From: Neolewinella lacunae
GTDB taxonomy: Bacteria; Bacteroidota; Bacteroidia; Chitinophagales; Saprospiraceae
Direction: 5' to 3'
NCBI RefSeq assembly: GCF_014349155.1
Contig: NZ_JACSIT010000141.1
Location: forward strand, 122,919-186,918
DNA length: 64,000 nucleotides
Shown: one piece after another, positions 34,086 through 42,268 of the stretch
How the letters are laid out: each line of letters opens with the position of its first letter
How positions within the stretch are numbered: the first letter of the stretch is position 1
Position numbers and translations under genes: made by a program
The notes under the pieces: model-generated
Told to the model about the DNA's origin: nothing
The model's input: only the letters and a program-made list of their open reading frames with translations
Database searches by the model: none

Positions 34086-34270
34086 GCTGCATCGTTTTTA
34101 TCAGTGGTAGAATAGCTGTCTTGCAGGGGTTGCTGCTCCACTTCCGCGTAGCTTTCGCGCCCCCGGCCCAGGACCATGAGCAGTACGAGGGAGAAGACGG
34201 CGAAAAAAGTGAGCAGGGCCATGATGGCGAGCCAGTTGATGTCGGCGCCGGCCAATAAGTACTTTGCCAT
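34082..34270 (-). CDS. ccoQ: cbb3-type oxidase small subunit CcoQ-like
   Basis: A 62-residue protein with one hydrophobic helix, INWLAIMALLTFFAVFSLVLLMVLGRGRESY, followed by an acidic tail. Size, single helix and position between ccoNO and ccoP identify it as CcoQ, which stabilises the complex. It starts 12 nt after ccoNO and overlaps ccoP by 4 nt. Confidence 0.85.
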   Translation of the reverse strand: MAKYLLAGADINWLAIMALLTFFAVFSLVLLMVLGRGRESYAEVEQQPLQDSYSTTDKNDAA

Positions 34271-34282
34271 TTTCGGGTGGTT

Positions 34283-36451
34283 TTATTTTTTGCTGGGGGT
34301 TACGGCCTCCGCCTTGATGTCGGTTCCGAGTCGTTGGAGGTAAGCAATGAGCGCCACCACCTGCCGTTCTTCCAGTTCGGGGTCTTCAACGCCCTGTTCG
34401 CGCAGGCTCGTAGCAATTGCGGCGGCCTGGGCGTTGAGGTCATCGATGGCCACTTCGGCGTAGCCTTCGGGGTAGGGCGTACCCAAACTTTGAAGGACCC
34501 GGATTTTCGCCGCCAGGTAACGGGTATCCGTTTTGCGCTTCAACATCCAGGCGTAGGCGGGCATGATGCTGCCGGGGCTCGTGGAGTTGGGGTCTTCCAT
34601 GTGCCGGTAGTGCCAGATGTCGAGGTACTTGCCGCCCAGGCGGTGAACGTCCGGCCCCGTCCGCTTACTTCCCCAGAGGTGCGGACGGTCGTAGATGAAT
34701 TCACCCGATAGCGAGTACTGCCCGTAGCGCTCCGTTTCCGAGCGGAAGGGGCGGATCATCTGGCTGTGGCAGTTGTTGCAGCCGTTGGCAATGTAAATGT
34801 CGCGGCCTTCCAATTCAAGCGGGCGGTACGGGTTGACGGAGGCAATGGTTGGCACGTTCTCATCCACTACGACCATCGGGAAAATCTCTGCCAGGCCGCC
34901 GATGAGGATGACGACGGTAGAACCAACCAGCAGCTGCACGGGCCGCCGCTCAATCCAGCGGTGCCAGTATTCACCCTTGTGTCCTGCGGGGCTCGCCGCC
35001 AGGGGGGGAGCACTCGCGGGCTCGTCGGCCAGCAATTCGCCCTGCTTAACCGTCTTAATGAGGTTGTACACCATAATGAAAACGCCCACTACGTAGATCG
35101 TCCCCCCCAGGGCCCGGAGCATGTACATCGGCATAATGGCGTTAACCGTTTCCAGGAAGTTGCCGTACTGCAGCAGGCCATCGGGCGTAAACTGCTTCCA
35201 CATGGAACTCTGCGTCCAGCCCGCCCAGTAAAGCGGAACGGCGTAGAAAAGCGTACCCAGCGTAGCAATCCAGAAGTGGACGTTGGCCAGTTTGGTGCTG
35301 AACAAGGTGGTGCGGAAAATCCGGGGAATGATGTAGTACAGGACCCCGAAAGTGAGCATGCCGTTCCAGCCCAGAGTGCCAATGTGGACGTGCCCTACTG
35401 TCCAGTCCGTGTAGTGGCTGATGGCGTTGACGCTCTTGATGGAGAGCAGCGGGCCTTCCAGCGTAGCCATACCGTAGGCCGTGATGGCCACTACCATCAT
35501 TTTCAGTACGGGGTCTTCGCGGACCTTATCCCAGGCCCCGCGCAGGGTCAGCAGGCCGTTCAGCATCCCCCCCCAGCTCGGGGCAATGAGCATCAAACTG
35601 AAGACCATCCCCAGGCTCTGCGCCCAGTCCGGCAAACTCGTGTACAACAAGTGGTGGGGGCCCGCCCAGATGTAGATGAAGATCAGGGCCCAGAAGTGGA
35701 TGATCGACAGGCGGTAGCTGAATACCGGCCGGTTGGCCGCTTTGGGCAGGAAGTAGTACATCAGGCCCAGGTAAGGCGTAGTAAGGAAAAACGCCACGGC
35801 ATTGTGCCCATACCACCACTGCACCAGCGCATCCTGCACCCCGGCAAAAACGGGATAACTCTTGAGCAAACCAACGGGAAGCTCCAGGCTATTGCCCACG
35901 TGCAGTACCGTCACCGTCACCCAGGTGGCAATGTAAAACCAGATCGCTACGTAGAGGTGGCGCTCCCGCCGCTGCAGGATGGTCATGAAGAGGTTGATGC
36001 CGAATACAATCCACACCAGGGCAATGGCAATGTCAATCGGCCACTCCAGCTCCGCGTATTCCTTACTGGTGGTAATCCCCAACGGCAGCGTAATGGCCGC
36101 CGCCAGAATGATGGCCTGCCAGCCGTAGTAGTGGATGTTGCTCAGCGCGCGCGAATACATCCGCGTTTTCAGCAAGCGCTGGAGCGAGTAGTACACCCCC
36201 ATGTAAATTCCGTTGCCTACAAAAGCAAAAATGACGGCATTGGTATGCAGCGGCCGAATCCGGCCAAAGGTGGTCTCGGCGGTAAAATTGAGCACGGGCC
36301 ACACCATTTGCAGGGCGGCCAACAAACCTACAATCATACCAATCAAACCCCAAAAAGCAGTGGCGTACGCAAATTTCTTGACGATCTCGTTGTCGTACGC
36401 AAAGTTTTCCAGTGCCATATCGGTACTGGTGGCAGAAGCTGTTTTAGTCAT
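34283..36451 (-). CDS. ccoNO: Fused cbb3 oxidase subunits I and II (CcoN-CcoO)
   Basis: A 722-residue fusion. Residues about 1-480 are the heme-copper subunit I: the metal-site histidines appear in YGHNAVAFFLTTPYLG, GPHHLLYTSLPDWAQ and DWTVGHVHIGTLGWNG. Residues about 500-722 are the membrane-anchored cytochrome c subunit II, with CNNCHSQMIRPFRSE and later PGSIMPAYAWML. The enzyme reduces O2 to water with high affinity and pumps protons. Fusion of N and O fixes 1:1 stoichiometry and is known in Bacteroidota. It overlaps ccoS by 8 nt. Confidence 0.96.
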   Translation of the reverse strand: MTKTASATSTDMALENFAYDNEIVKKFAYATAFWGLIGMIVGLLAALQMVWPVLNFTAETTFGRIRPLHTNAVIFAFVGNGIYMGVYYSLQRLLKTRMYSRALSNIHYYGWQAIILAAAITLPLGITTSKEYAELEWPIDIAIALVWIVFGINLFMTILQRRERHLYVAIWFYIATWVTVTVLHVGNSLELPVGLLKSYPVFAGVQDALVQWWYGHNAVAFFLTTPYLGLMYYFLPKAANRPVFSYRLSIIHFWALIFIYIWAGPHHLLYTSLPDWAQSLGMVFSLMLIAPSWGGMLNGLLTLRGAWDKVREDPVLKMMVVAITAYGMATLEGPLLSIKSVNAISHYTDWTVGHVHIGTLGWNGMLTFGVLYYIIPRIFRTTLFSTKLANVHFWIATLGTLFYAVPLYWAGWTQSSMWKQFTPDGLLQYGNFLETVNAIMPMYMLRALGGTIYVVGVFIMVYNLIKTVKQGELLADEPASAPPLAASPAGHKGEYWHRWIERRPVQLLVGSTVVILIGGLAEIFPMVVVDENVPTIASVNPYRPLELEGRDIYIANGCNNCHSQMIRPFRSETERYGQYSLSGEFIYDRPHLWGSKRTGPDVHRLGGKYLDIWHYRHMEDPNSTSPGSIMPAYAWMLKRKTDTRYLAAKIRVLQSLGTPYPEGYAEVAIDDLNAQAAAIATSLREQGVEDPELEERQVVALIAYLQRLGTDIKAEAVTPSKK

Positions 36452-36602
36452 TGTCAGAAGATTTGGGTTCCTCGAAGAGGATTCTAATGGATGGCGTTAC
36501 CTCATCATCGTACTGGCCGGTGCCTACCGCCCAGAAGAAGGCGAGCAGGAAGCCAACGGCAATCAGCAGACTAAGCAGGATGAGCAGGAGGATTACTTTC
36601 AT
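36444..36602 (-). CDS. ccoS: cbb3 oxidase maturation protein CcoS
   Basis: A 52-residue protein, MKVILLLILLSLLIAVGFLLAFFWAVGTGQYDDEVTPSIRILFEE. The single helix followed by FxWAxxxGQYDD...P is the CcoS signature; it is needed for cofactor insertion into cbb3 oxidase. ATG 36602 is preferred over an upstream ATG at 36653 because a twin-dyad promoter lies 52 nt before it. It leads directly into ccoNO. Confidence 0.93.
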   Translation of the reverse strand: MKVILLLILLSLLIAVGFLLAFFWAVGTGQYDDEVTPSIRILFEEPKSSDND

Positions 36603-36622
36603 AGCGGAGTTCCTTAACGGCT

Positions 36623-36689
36623 GCAAGGTCCGGCGACCGGCCAGCCTGGGCACTGAAGCGCATCATCGGCGGGAATGATTTGTATCATT
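36623..36689 (-). promoter_or_regulatory. Twin-dyad activator promoter of ccoS-ccoNO
   Basis: Dyads TGA-N6-TCA at 36654-36665 and 36676-36687, 22 bp apart; the distal one is AATGATACAAATCATT on the minus strand. After 23 nt comes GACCTTGC (36630 to 36623) as a weak -7 element. The region also aligns base by base over about 50 bp with the one at 29914-29980. Confidence 0.75.
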
Positions 36690-39138
36690 TTCTGGCCGGG
36701 TCTACCCTCGCACCGGGCCGGTGAATGCCGAGGTCCACCAGCCAGGCTCCGACAGTGGCCACCACCACTATCGTTACGGAACTGAGTGGCATCAAAATGG
36801 CCGCCACCACCGGGCTGAGCGTGCCCGTTACCGCGTAATACAGGCCCACCGCGTTGTAGCAAAAGGCCAGGGCGAAGGTGAGGGCCAACACCCAGCGCAG
36901 GCGGACCGCCGCTGCCAGCACCTCGGGCAGGAACGGCAATTGTTCGCCCTGCACAATCCCGTCACAGGCGGGGTTAAAGCGGGACGCATCGTCATTCACG
37001 GCCAGCCCGACGCTGGCCGCAGCGAGCGCGCCGGCATCATTCAGGCCATCGCCCACCATCAATACCCGGTGGGGGCCGGCCTGCAGCTCATTGATCCGGG
37101 AGCGCTTATCGAAAGGACTTTGCTGAAATAAGGTCTGCCCGGGTTCGAGGTAAGCGCTCCAGGTATTGCGCACCGGTGCCTGATCCCCCGAAAGCAGCCA
37201 GGTTGCCCCCCGCTTCCCCAGTTGCCGCAGCATTTCGCCCACTCCCGGGCGCAAATTCACCGCCGCAGGCACCATTTGAAAGTACGGGTTGCCGTCCACC
37301 GTTGCATTCGTCCCCCCTTCCAGGGCCCCTGTGCCGCAGAAAGCCGGTGTACCGATGCGGAACTCCCGACCCTCGTGCTGCAAGTACAGGCCTTGCCCTA
37401 CGCTTTCGGTAACCCCGGCGGTAAACACCTCCGGAAGTTTACCCTGGGAAGTTTCCAGCGCCGCCCGGATGGCCCGGCTTTTGGGGTGGTCCGACTGTCT
37501 CGCCATCGCCAGAAAGACGCCGTCAAAAAAAGCGACGCGCTCCTGGAGGAAGTGCAGTTGCTCCGTCAACCCCTCTCCCGTCAGGGTACCCGTTTTGTCG
37601 AATACAAAGGTGTCCGTATTGGCCAGTTCCCGGATCACGGCGGGGCCCCGGAAATAGTAACCCCGCGCCGCCAGCAGGCGCTGCAAGGTACCGTAGGCGA
37701 AGGGAGCCGCCAGCGCCAGGGCACAGGGGCAGGCAATGATCAGCACCGCCGTCGCCGCCCGGTAGGCCGTGGCCACGTCGCGGGAGTACCAGTACACCAG
37801 CGTGGCCGCCGAGAGCAATAACAAGAAAACGGTGAAGACCCGGATGAGGCCCTCGGGCGGCGCAACCTCGCCCAACTCCTGCCGCTTGCCCTCCCGCAGC
37901 CACAGTTGCAAAAGGTAGCTTTGCTCGGCGGGCTTACTCACCACCATGCGCAGGGCCGTATCCGTAGCGCGCCCGCCGGCGAATACCTCTGCATGCGGGG
38001 CTACCGACTGCGGAACAGCCTCGCCGGTGACGAAACTGTAGTCGATCGCGGCGGGCACCTGGCCGGATAAGTAGCCGTCGGCGGGAATCAACTGCCCGGG
38101 CCGCACGAGTAATACATCCCCCGCCACCACGTCTTCACTGGCCACCGCCTCTAGCTCACCCGCCGCATTTTCCCGGTAAGCCGCAATCGGGAAGTAGTCG
38201 TGGTAGTTGCGGTCAAAGTTGAGCCGGGCGAAGGTATAAGACTGGAACCAGCGTCCGATCAGCAGGAAAAAGACCAGTCCGGCCAGGCTATCCAGGTAGC
38301 CTGGGCCACTGCCCGACACCAGTTCGTAAACGGAGCGGCCAAACAAGGCCACCATCCCGATGGCAATCGGCACGTCAATCGTCATCCGCCGGGCAGTCAC
38401 GGCATACCAGGCCGCCGAGAAAAAGCCCCGCCCGGCGTACAACAACACTGGCAAACTCAGGCCCAGCATCAGGTAACCCATGGCCGCCGCCATCCACTCC
38501 GCACCCGCATCGCTGCCCAGTGCCGAGGGCAATACCTCCGATAAGCCAAAGTATTCCGGGAAGCTCAGCAGCATGATGTTGCCAAAACAGAAGCCCGCCA
38601 CGCCAATGCGGTAAATCAGGGCCCGGTTTTCGGGCTGCTGCGTGGCCTCCGCCTGGGTTCGGAGGTGGGGCGGGTACCCGATGCGGTCGAGTTGCTCCGC
38701 CACCTGCCGCAGCGTCACCTGCCGCGGATCAAACACGATGGCCGCGTTGCGCCGCGAAAAATCTACGCTGCACGCCCGCACGCCCGGCAACAACTGCGGT
38801 AGCCGCTCCAGTAACCAGACGCAGGAGGCACAGTGAATGGCTGGCAACTCCAGGTCAATGTGGCAGCGCTCCGCATCCCGGTAGCGCAGCACCCTCTCCG
38901 CCAGCTTGGGCACGTCGAGCCAGGCGTAGTCCCGCCCGTCGTCCACCTTCCTGCGGCCCGCAGCCTCCTCCATTCCGTAGAAGTCGAGGAGATTGTTATC
39001 TTTTAAAATGGTGTAGACCGTAGCACAGCCCGCACAGCAAAATACCCGCCCGTTTTCTTCGGTTTGGTCTTCCCGGCAAACCTCTCCGCAGTGGGTACAG
39101 TGGGTGGTGGCCAAGGTTTGGTCAATGAGGGTTCCCAT
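36685..39138 (-). CDS. ccoI: Copper-transporting P-type ATPase for cbb3 oxidase (CcoI/FixI)
   Basis: An 817-residue P1B-type ATPase. The N-terminus has a cysteine-rich CTHCGEVC...FCCAGC segment and a heavy-metal domain with HCASCVWLLERLP. The transmembrane CPC motif is CPCALALAAPFAYG, the phosphorylation site DKTGTLTGEG, and the hinge GDGLNDAGAL. It supplies Cu to the cbb3 catalytic site. It starts 2 nt after hemN and ends 82 nt before ccoS. Its last codons overlap the distal half of the twin-dyad promoter of ccoS. Confidence 0.95.
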   Translation of the reverse strand: MGTLIDQTLATTHCTHCGEVCREDQTEENGRVFCCAGCATVYTILKDNNLLDFYGMEEAAGRRKVDDGRDYAWLDVPKLAERVLRYRDAERCHIDLELPAIHCASCVWLLERLPQLLPGVRACSVDFSRRNAAIVFDPRQVTLRQVAEQLDRIGYPPHLRTQAEATQQPENRALIYRIGVAGFCFGNIMLLSFPEYFGLSEVLPSALGSDAGAEWMAAAMGYLMLGLSLPVLLYAGRGFFSAAWYAVTARRMTIDVPIAIGMVALFGRSVYELVSGSGPGYLDSLAGLVFFLLIGRWFQSYTFARLNFDRNYHDYFPIAAYRENAAGELEAVASEDVVAGDVLLVRPGQLIPADGYLSGQVPAAIDYSFVTGEAVPQSVAPHAEVFAGGRATDTALRMVVSKPAEQSYLLQLWLREGKRQELGEVAPPEGLIRVFTVFLLLLSAATLVYWYSRDVATAYRAATAVLIIACPCALALAAPFAYGTLQRLLAARGYYFRGPAVIRELANTDTFVFDKTGTLTGEGLTEQLHFLQERVAFFDGVFLAMARQSDHPKSRAIRAALETSQGKLPEVFTAGVTESVGQGLYLQHEGREFRIGTPAFCGTGALEGGTNATVDGNPYFQMVPAAVNLRPGVGEMLRQLGKRGATWLLSGDQAPVRNTWSAYLEPGQTLFQQSPFDKRSRINELQAGPHRVLMVGDGLNDAGALAAASVGLAVNDDASRFNPACDGIVQGEQLPFLPEVLAAAVRLRWVLALTFALAFCYNAVGLYYAVTGTLSPVVAAILMPLSSVTIVVVATVGAWLVDLGIHRPGARVDPARK

Positions 39139-39140
39139 GG

Positions 39141-40490
39141 TCAGATGGCTTGGCTGAAGGTTTTTGCGCTGGGCTGCTGCCGCCAGTAATGGTCGTCCAG
39201 CGGCAGACAGATGTTACGCAGGAAGGGCTTGCCCGCCGCAGTTACCTCCACCCGGTAGGGCGAGCGCGTGATGATGCCGTCGGCGGCCATGTCGTTCCAC
39301 TGGTCCACCGCCCGGCCCAGGGCATCGCAGCGCAGGGCTTCGGGCCGCCAGTCCGTTTTTCCCTGGCACATGAGGTTGAGGATGTGGCGGCGCACCACCT
39401 GGTCTTCCTGGCTCAGGCGGTGCCCCTTCACGATGGGCAGGCGTTTTTCCTCCAGCACGATGCGGGAGTAGACGTCGAATTTTTTCTCGTTCTGCACGTA
39501 GGTGTCCCAGCTGTCCCCGATGGAGGAGCAGCCGAGCGCAATCGTCACCGGCGAGTCGGCCGTGGTATAGCCCATGAAGTTGCGGTGCATCCGTCCCGTA
39601 GCCGCCGCGCGGTAGAGGTCGTCGGTGGGCAGGGCAAAATGGTCGAGGCCGATGTCCCGGTAGCCCGAGGCTTCGAGCAGGTCGCGGCCCGTAGCGTAGA
39701 GTTGCCATTTTTCGGTTCCGCCGGGCACGTCCGCCTCGTCGTAGGCCCGCTGTCCTTTGCTCACCCAGGGCACGTGGGCGTAGCCGTAAAACGCGATGCG
39801 GTCGGGCCGGAGTTCCTGGATTTTCACGGCCGTTCGGATGATGTCATTCTCCGTCTGCCGGGGCAAGCCGTAGATGATGTCGAAATTGATGGAAGCGTAG
39901 CCGGCGGCCCGGGCGGCGTCGACGGTCCGCTCCACGTCCGCCTCCGTTTGCCGGCGGTTGATCAGGCGCATGATGGCCGGGTTGAAGTCTTGCACGCCGA
40001 TGCTGATGCGGTTAAAACCACGGGAGGCCAACACTTTCAGGTGCTCGGGGGTGGTGCTGTTGGGGTGGGCCTCAAAGGCGAAGCAGTGGTCGTCAGCCAC
40101 CTCGGCGTGGGCCAAAATGCCGTCCACCAGGCGGGCCAATGACGCCGGAGAAAAAAACGTGGGCGTCCCTCCCCCCAGGTGCAGCTCTTTTAGGCGCGGA
40201 CGCAGGTGCAGGGATTGGACGTAGAGCGACCATTCCGCCAGAACGGCATCAATGTAGGGATCCTCAACCGAGTGCCGTTTGGTGATGTGTTTGTTGCAAC
40301 CGCAATAGGTACAGAGTTCTTCGCAAAAGGGCAGGTGGATGTACAGGCTCAGCTCCCGGTGTTCGGCCAATTGCCCGTTGAGGCGCTCCAGCCAATGCTC
40401 GGGCGTAGGGGCTTCCTTTTCCCAGTAGGGGACCGTAGGATAGCTGGTATAGCGGGGGACGGGAAGATTGTACTTATCGATGAGCGTCAC
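39141..40490 (-). CDS. hemN: Oxygen-independent coproporphyrinogen III oxidase
   Basis: HemN (449 residues) is a radical-SAM enzyme that makes protoporphyrinogen IX without O2. The SAM cluster motif is FCEELCTYCGCN (C-x3-C-x2-C), preceded by VPRYTSYPTVPYW. GGGTPTFFS, FEAHPNSTTPEHL and GVQDFNPAIMRLINRRQ follow. I chose GTG 40490 (MTLIDKYNLPVPRYTSYP), which fits the family N-terminus and places the start 53 nt from the twin-dyad promoter; an ATG at 40577 would lie inside an operator. A repeat copy encodes HLRPRL at about residues 95-100. First gene of the cbb3 string. Confidence 0.95.
   Translation of the reverse strand: MTLIDKYNLPVPRYTSYPTVPYWEKEAPTPEHWLERLNGQLAEHRELSLYIHLPFCEELCTYCGCNKHITKRHSVEDPYIDAVLAEWSLYVQSLHLRPRLKELHLGGGTPTFFSPASLARLVDGILAHAEVADDHCFAFEAHPNSTTPEHLKVLASRGFNRISIGVQDFNPAIMRLINRRQTEADVERTVDAARAAGYASINFDIIYGLPRQTENDIIRTAVKIQELRPDRIAFYGYAHVPWVSKGQRAYDEADVPGGTEKWQLYATGRDLLEASGYRDIGLDHFALPTDDLYRAAATGRMHRNFMGYTTADSPVTIALGCSSIGDSWDTYVQNEKKFDVYSRIVLEEKRLPIVKGHRLSQEDQVVRRHILNLMCQGKTDWRPEALRCDALGRAVDQWNDMAADGIITRSPYRVEVTAAGKPFLRNICLPLDDHYWRQQPSAKTFSQAI
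40192..40209 (-). repeat. Dispersed 18-bp repeat inside hemN
   Basis: Minus-strand GCACCTGCGTCCGCGCCT; in frame as HLRPRL, just before KELHLGGGTPTF. Confidence 0.85.
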
Positions 40491-40511
40491 GGGTCCGTTT
40501 TCGTTTGGCCC

Positions 40512-40578
40512 CAAAGGTCCCGCCCCGGCCAAAATCAAACGCTGATCCACGTCTACCCCCGCAATGATATATGTCATT
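40512..40578 (-). promoter_or_regulatory. Twin-dyad activator promoter of hemN
   Basis: A proximal dyad TGA-N6-TCT (40543-40554, one mismatch) and distal perfect dyad AATGA-N6-TCATT (40563-40578) are 22 bp apart. After 23 nt comes GACCTTTG (40519 to 40512), then GTG at 40490, 53 nt from the proximal dyad. Confidence 0.72.
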
Positions 40579-40644
40579 CCGGGCCAAAGCCCTTGCCAGG
40601 CGCCTGCCAACATCCCTTGCTGTTCCCCTGGGGCGACGGGCCTG

Positions 40645-40662
40645 GCACCTGCGGCCGCGCCC
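40645..40662 (+). repeat. Dispersed 18-bp repeat between ligase and hemN
   Basis: Exact GCACCTGCGGCCGCGCCC, 7 nt beyond the ligase stop codon. Confidence 0.9.
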
Positions 40663-40669
40663 TACTCCC

Positions 40670-42268
40670 TCATCCCCCGTAGGCGGCGAGGATGGCCAGC
40701 AGGTCTTCCTTGGTGTTGGCCTCGCTGGCTGGCTTGTCTTCCCGCCAGCGCAGCATGCGCGGGAAGCGGAGGGCGACGCCCGATTTGTGCCGCCCGGAGG
40801 CCTGGATGCCCTCGAAGCCGATCTCAAAAACCAGCTCGGGTTTGACGCTACGCACGGGCCCGAAGCGCTCGACGGTATTGCGGCGCACCCAGTTGGTGAT
40901 GCGGTTGAACTCCTGGTCGGTGAGCCCGGAGTAGGCCTTGGTGAAGGGGACCAACTGCTCGCCCTCCCACACCCCGAAGGTGAAATCGGTGTAGAGGTTG
41001 GCCCGCCGCCCGTGGCCCCGCTGGGCGTAGATCATCACCGCGTCGATGGTGAGGGGGTCGACTTTCCACTTCCACCAGTCGCCCTTTTTGCGGCCCTGCC
41101 GGTAGGGGCTGTCGCGGTGTTTGAGCATCAAGCCTTCGCTGCACTGGGCGCGGGCGGTGGCGCGCTCGGCCGCCAGGTCTTCCCATTTTTCCCAGGCCAC
41201 GGTGGGCGAAAGCCGCAGAATGTGCTCGGCCCCGGCGTCCTGCACCAGCCCTTCGAGGGCTTCCCGCCGCCGGGCGAGGGGCCACTGCCGGATGTCTTGC
41301 CCGGCCAACTCCAGCAGGTCGTAGGCCATCAGCACTACGGGAACATCCTGAAGAATTTTCTTACTCAGCGTCTTGCGTCCGATGCGGGTTTGCAGCAGGT
41401 TGAAGCCCAGGGGAGCGCCCGCCGCGTAGGGCAAAATTTCGCCGTCCACCACCGTTCCGTCGGGCAGTAAGTCGGCCAGCGGCGCGTATTCGGGGTACTT
41501 GTCCGTTACGAGTTCTTCGCCGCGCGACCACACGAAGAGGCTTCCGTCGCGCACGATCAGCTGCCCGCGGATGCCGTCCCACTTGTGCTCCGCCTGCCAG
41601 TCGGCGGGGTTCCCCAGGCCGTCGGGCGGTCCCTCCAGCTGGTAGGCCAGGTAGAAGGGGTAGGGACGGCTGATGTCGTCGGTGGCGGATGCGCCGTGGA
41701 TCAGGTCCTGGAACGTGGTGTCGTTGGGCGTCCAGTTGCCCATCAGGCGGTGGGCAAGGCTGGTTTCTTCGATGCCGGTGGCCTGGCTCAGGGCGCGGGT
41801 CATGAGCTTTTGGCTGACGCCGACCCGAAAATTGCCGGTGATGAGTTTGTTGAACAGGTAGCGTTCGGTGGTCTCCAGCACTTGCCAGGCGGCCAGCACG
41901 GCTTCCCGCTTGCCGGCTTCGTCGTACTCGGCCAGGCTTTCGACGACCCGGATCCAGGCGGAGAGGCTGCGGTCGTCGGCCTCCGTGGGCGGCGGCAAGA
42001 CGAGGGCGATGGTCTCGGCCAGGTCTCCCACCACGTGGTAGCTTTCTTCCAGGATCCAGGGGTCGATGCCCGCGTAGTCGGCCGCCCACTCCCTGAGGAG
42101 GCGGGAGTTGACGGTGCGCCGCGGCCGGCGGTGACTCAGCAGGGCGATGGTCCAGAGTTTGTCCTGTTCCTCCGTTACCGCAACGAAGTAATCGGCCAGG
42201 GCGGCGACCTTTTCGTTGGTCTTCGTCGTGCGGTCGAGGCGGCGAAACATGGCGGCAAAGTGTTTCAT
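40670..42268 (-). CDS. ATP-dependent DNA ligase
   Basis: A 532-residue ligase of the archaeal/LigB-like ATP-dependent class. The adenylation lysine is in QAEHKWDGIRGQ (motif I KxDGxR). Other motifs are SRGEELVTDKYPEY (III), VVDGEILPY (IIIa), SEGLMLKHRDSPY (IV) and WWKWKVDPLTIDAVMIYA (V). An N-terminal DNA-binding domain precedes it. With the exonuclease encoded directly upstream it forms the ligase-associated repair pair known from many bacteria, whose helicase and phosphoesterase partners are not in this window. The start ATG overlaps the exonuclease stop (ATGA, 42265-42268). Confidence 0.94.
   Translation of the reverse strand: MKHFAAMFRRLDRTTKTNEKVAALADYFVAVTEEQDKLWTIALLSHRRPRRTVNSRLLREWAADYAGIDPWILEESYHVVGDLAETIALVLPPPTEADDRSLSAWIRVVESLAEYDEAGKREAVLAAWQVLETTERYLFNKLITGNFRVGVSQKLMTRALSQATGIEETSLAHRLMGNWTPNDTTFQDLIHGASATDDISRPYPFYLAYQLEGPPDGLGNPADWQAEHKWDGIRGQLIVRDGSLFVWSRGEELVTDKYPEYAPLADLLPDGTVVDGEILPYAAGAPLGFNLLQTRIGRKTLSKKILQDVPVVLMAYDLLELAGQDIRQWPLARRREALEGLVQDAGAEHILRLSPTVAWEKWEDLAAERATARAQCSEGLMLKHRDSPYRQGRKKGDWWKWKVDPLTIDAVMIYAQRGHGRRANLYTDFTFGVWEGEQLVPFTKAYSGLTDQEFNRITNWVRRNTVERFGPVRSVKPELVFEIGFEGIQASGRHKSGVALRFPRMLRWREDKPASEANTKEDLLAILAAYGG

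Noticed and set aside
36603-36653. N-terminal extension of CcoS to ATG 36653
   Set aside because: It would put the -7 element inside the gene; the CcoS family starts at the hydrophobic MKVILLL.
40491-40613. hemN starting at ATG 40577 or 40613
   Set aside because: The extension runs through the twin-dyad promoter, and the GTG at 40490 gives the family N-terminus and the same promoter-to-start spacing as ccoS.
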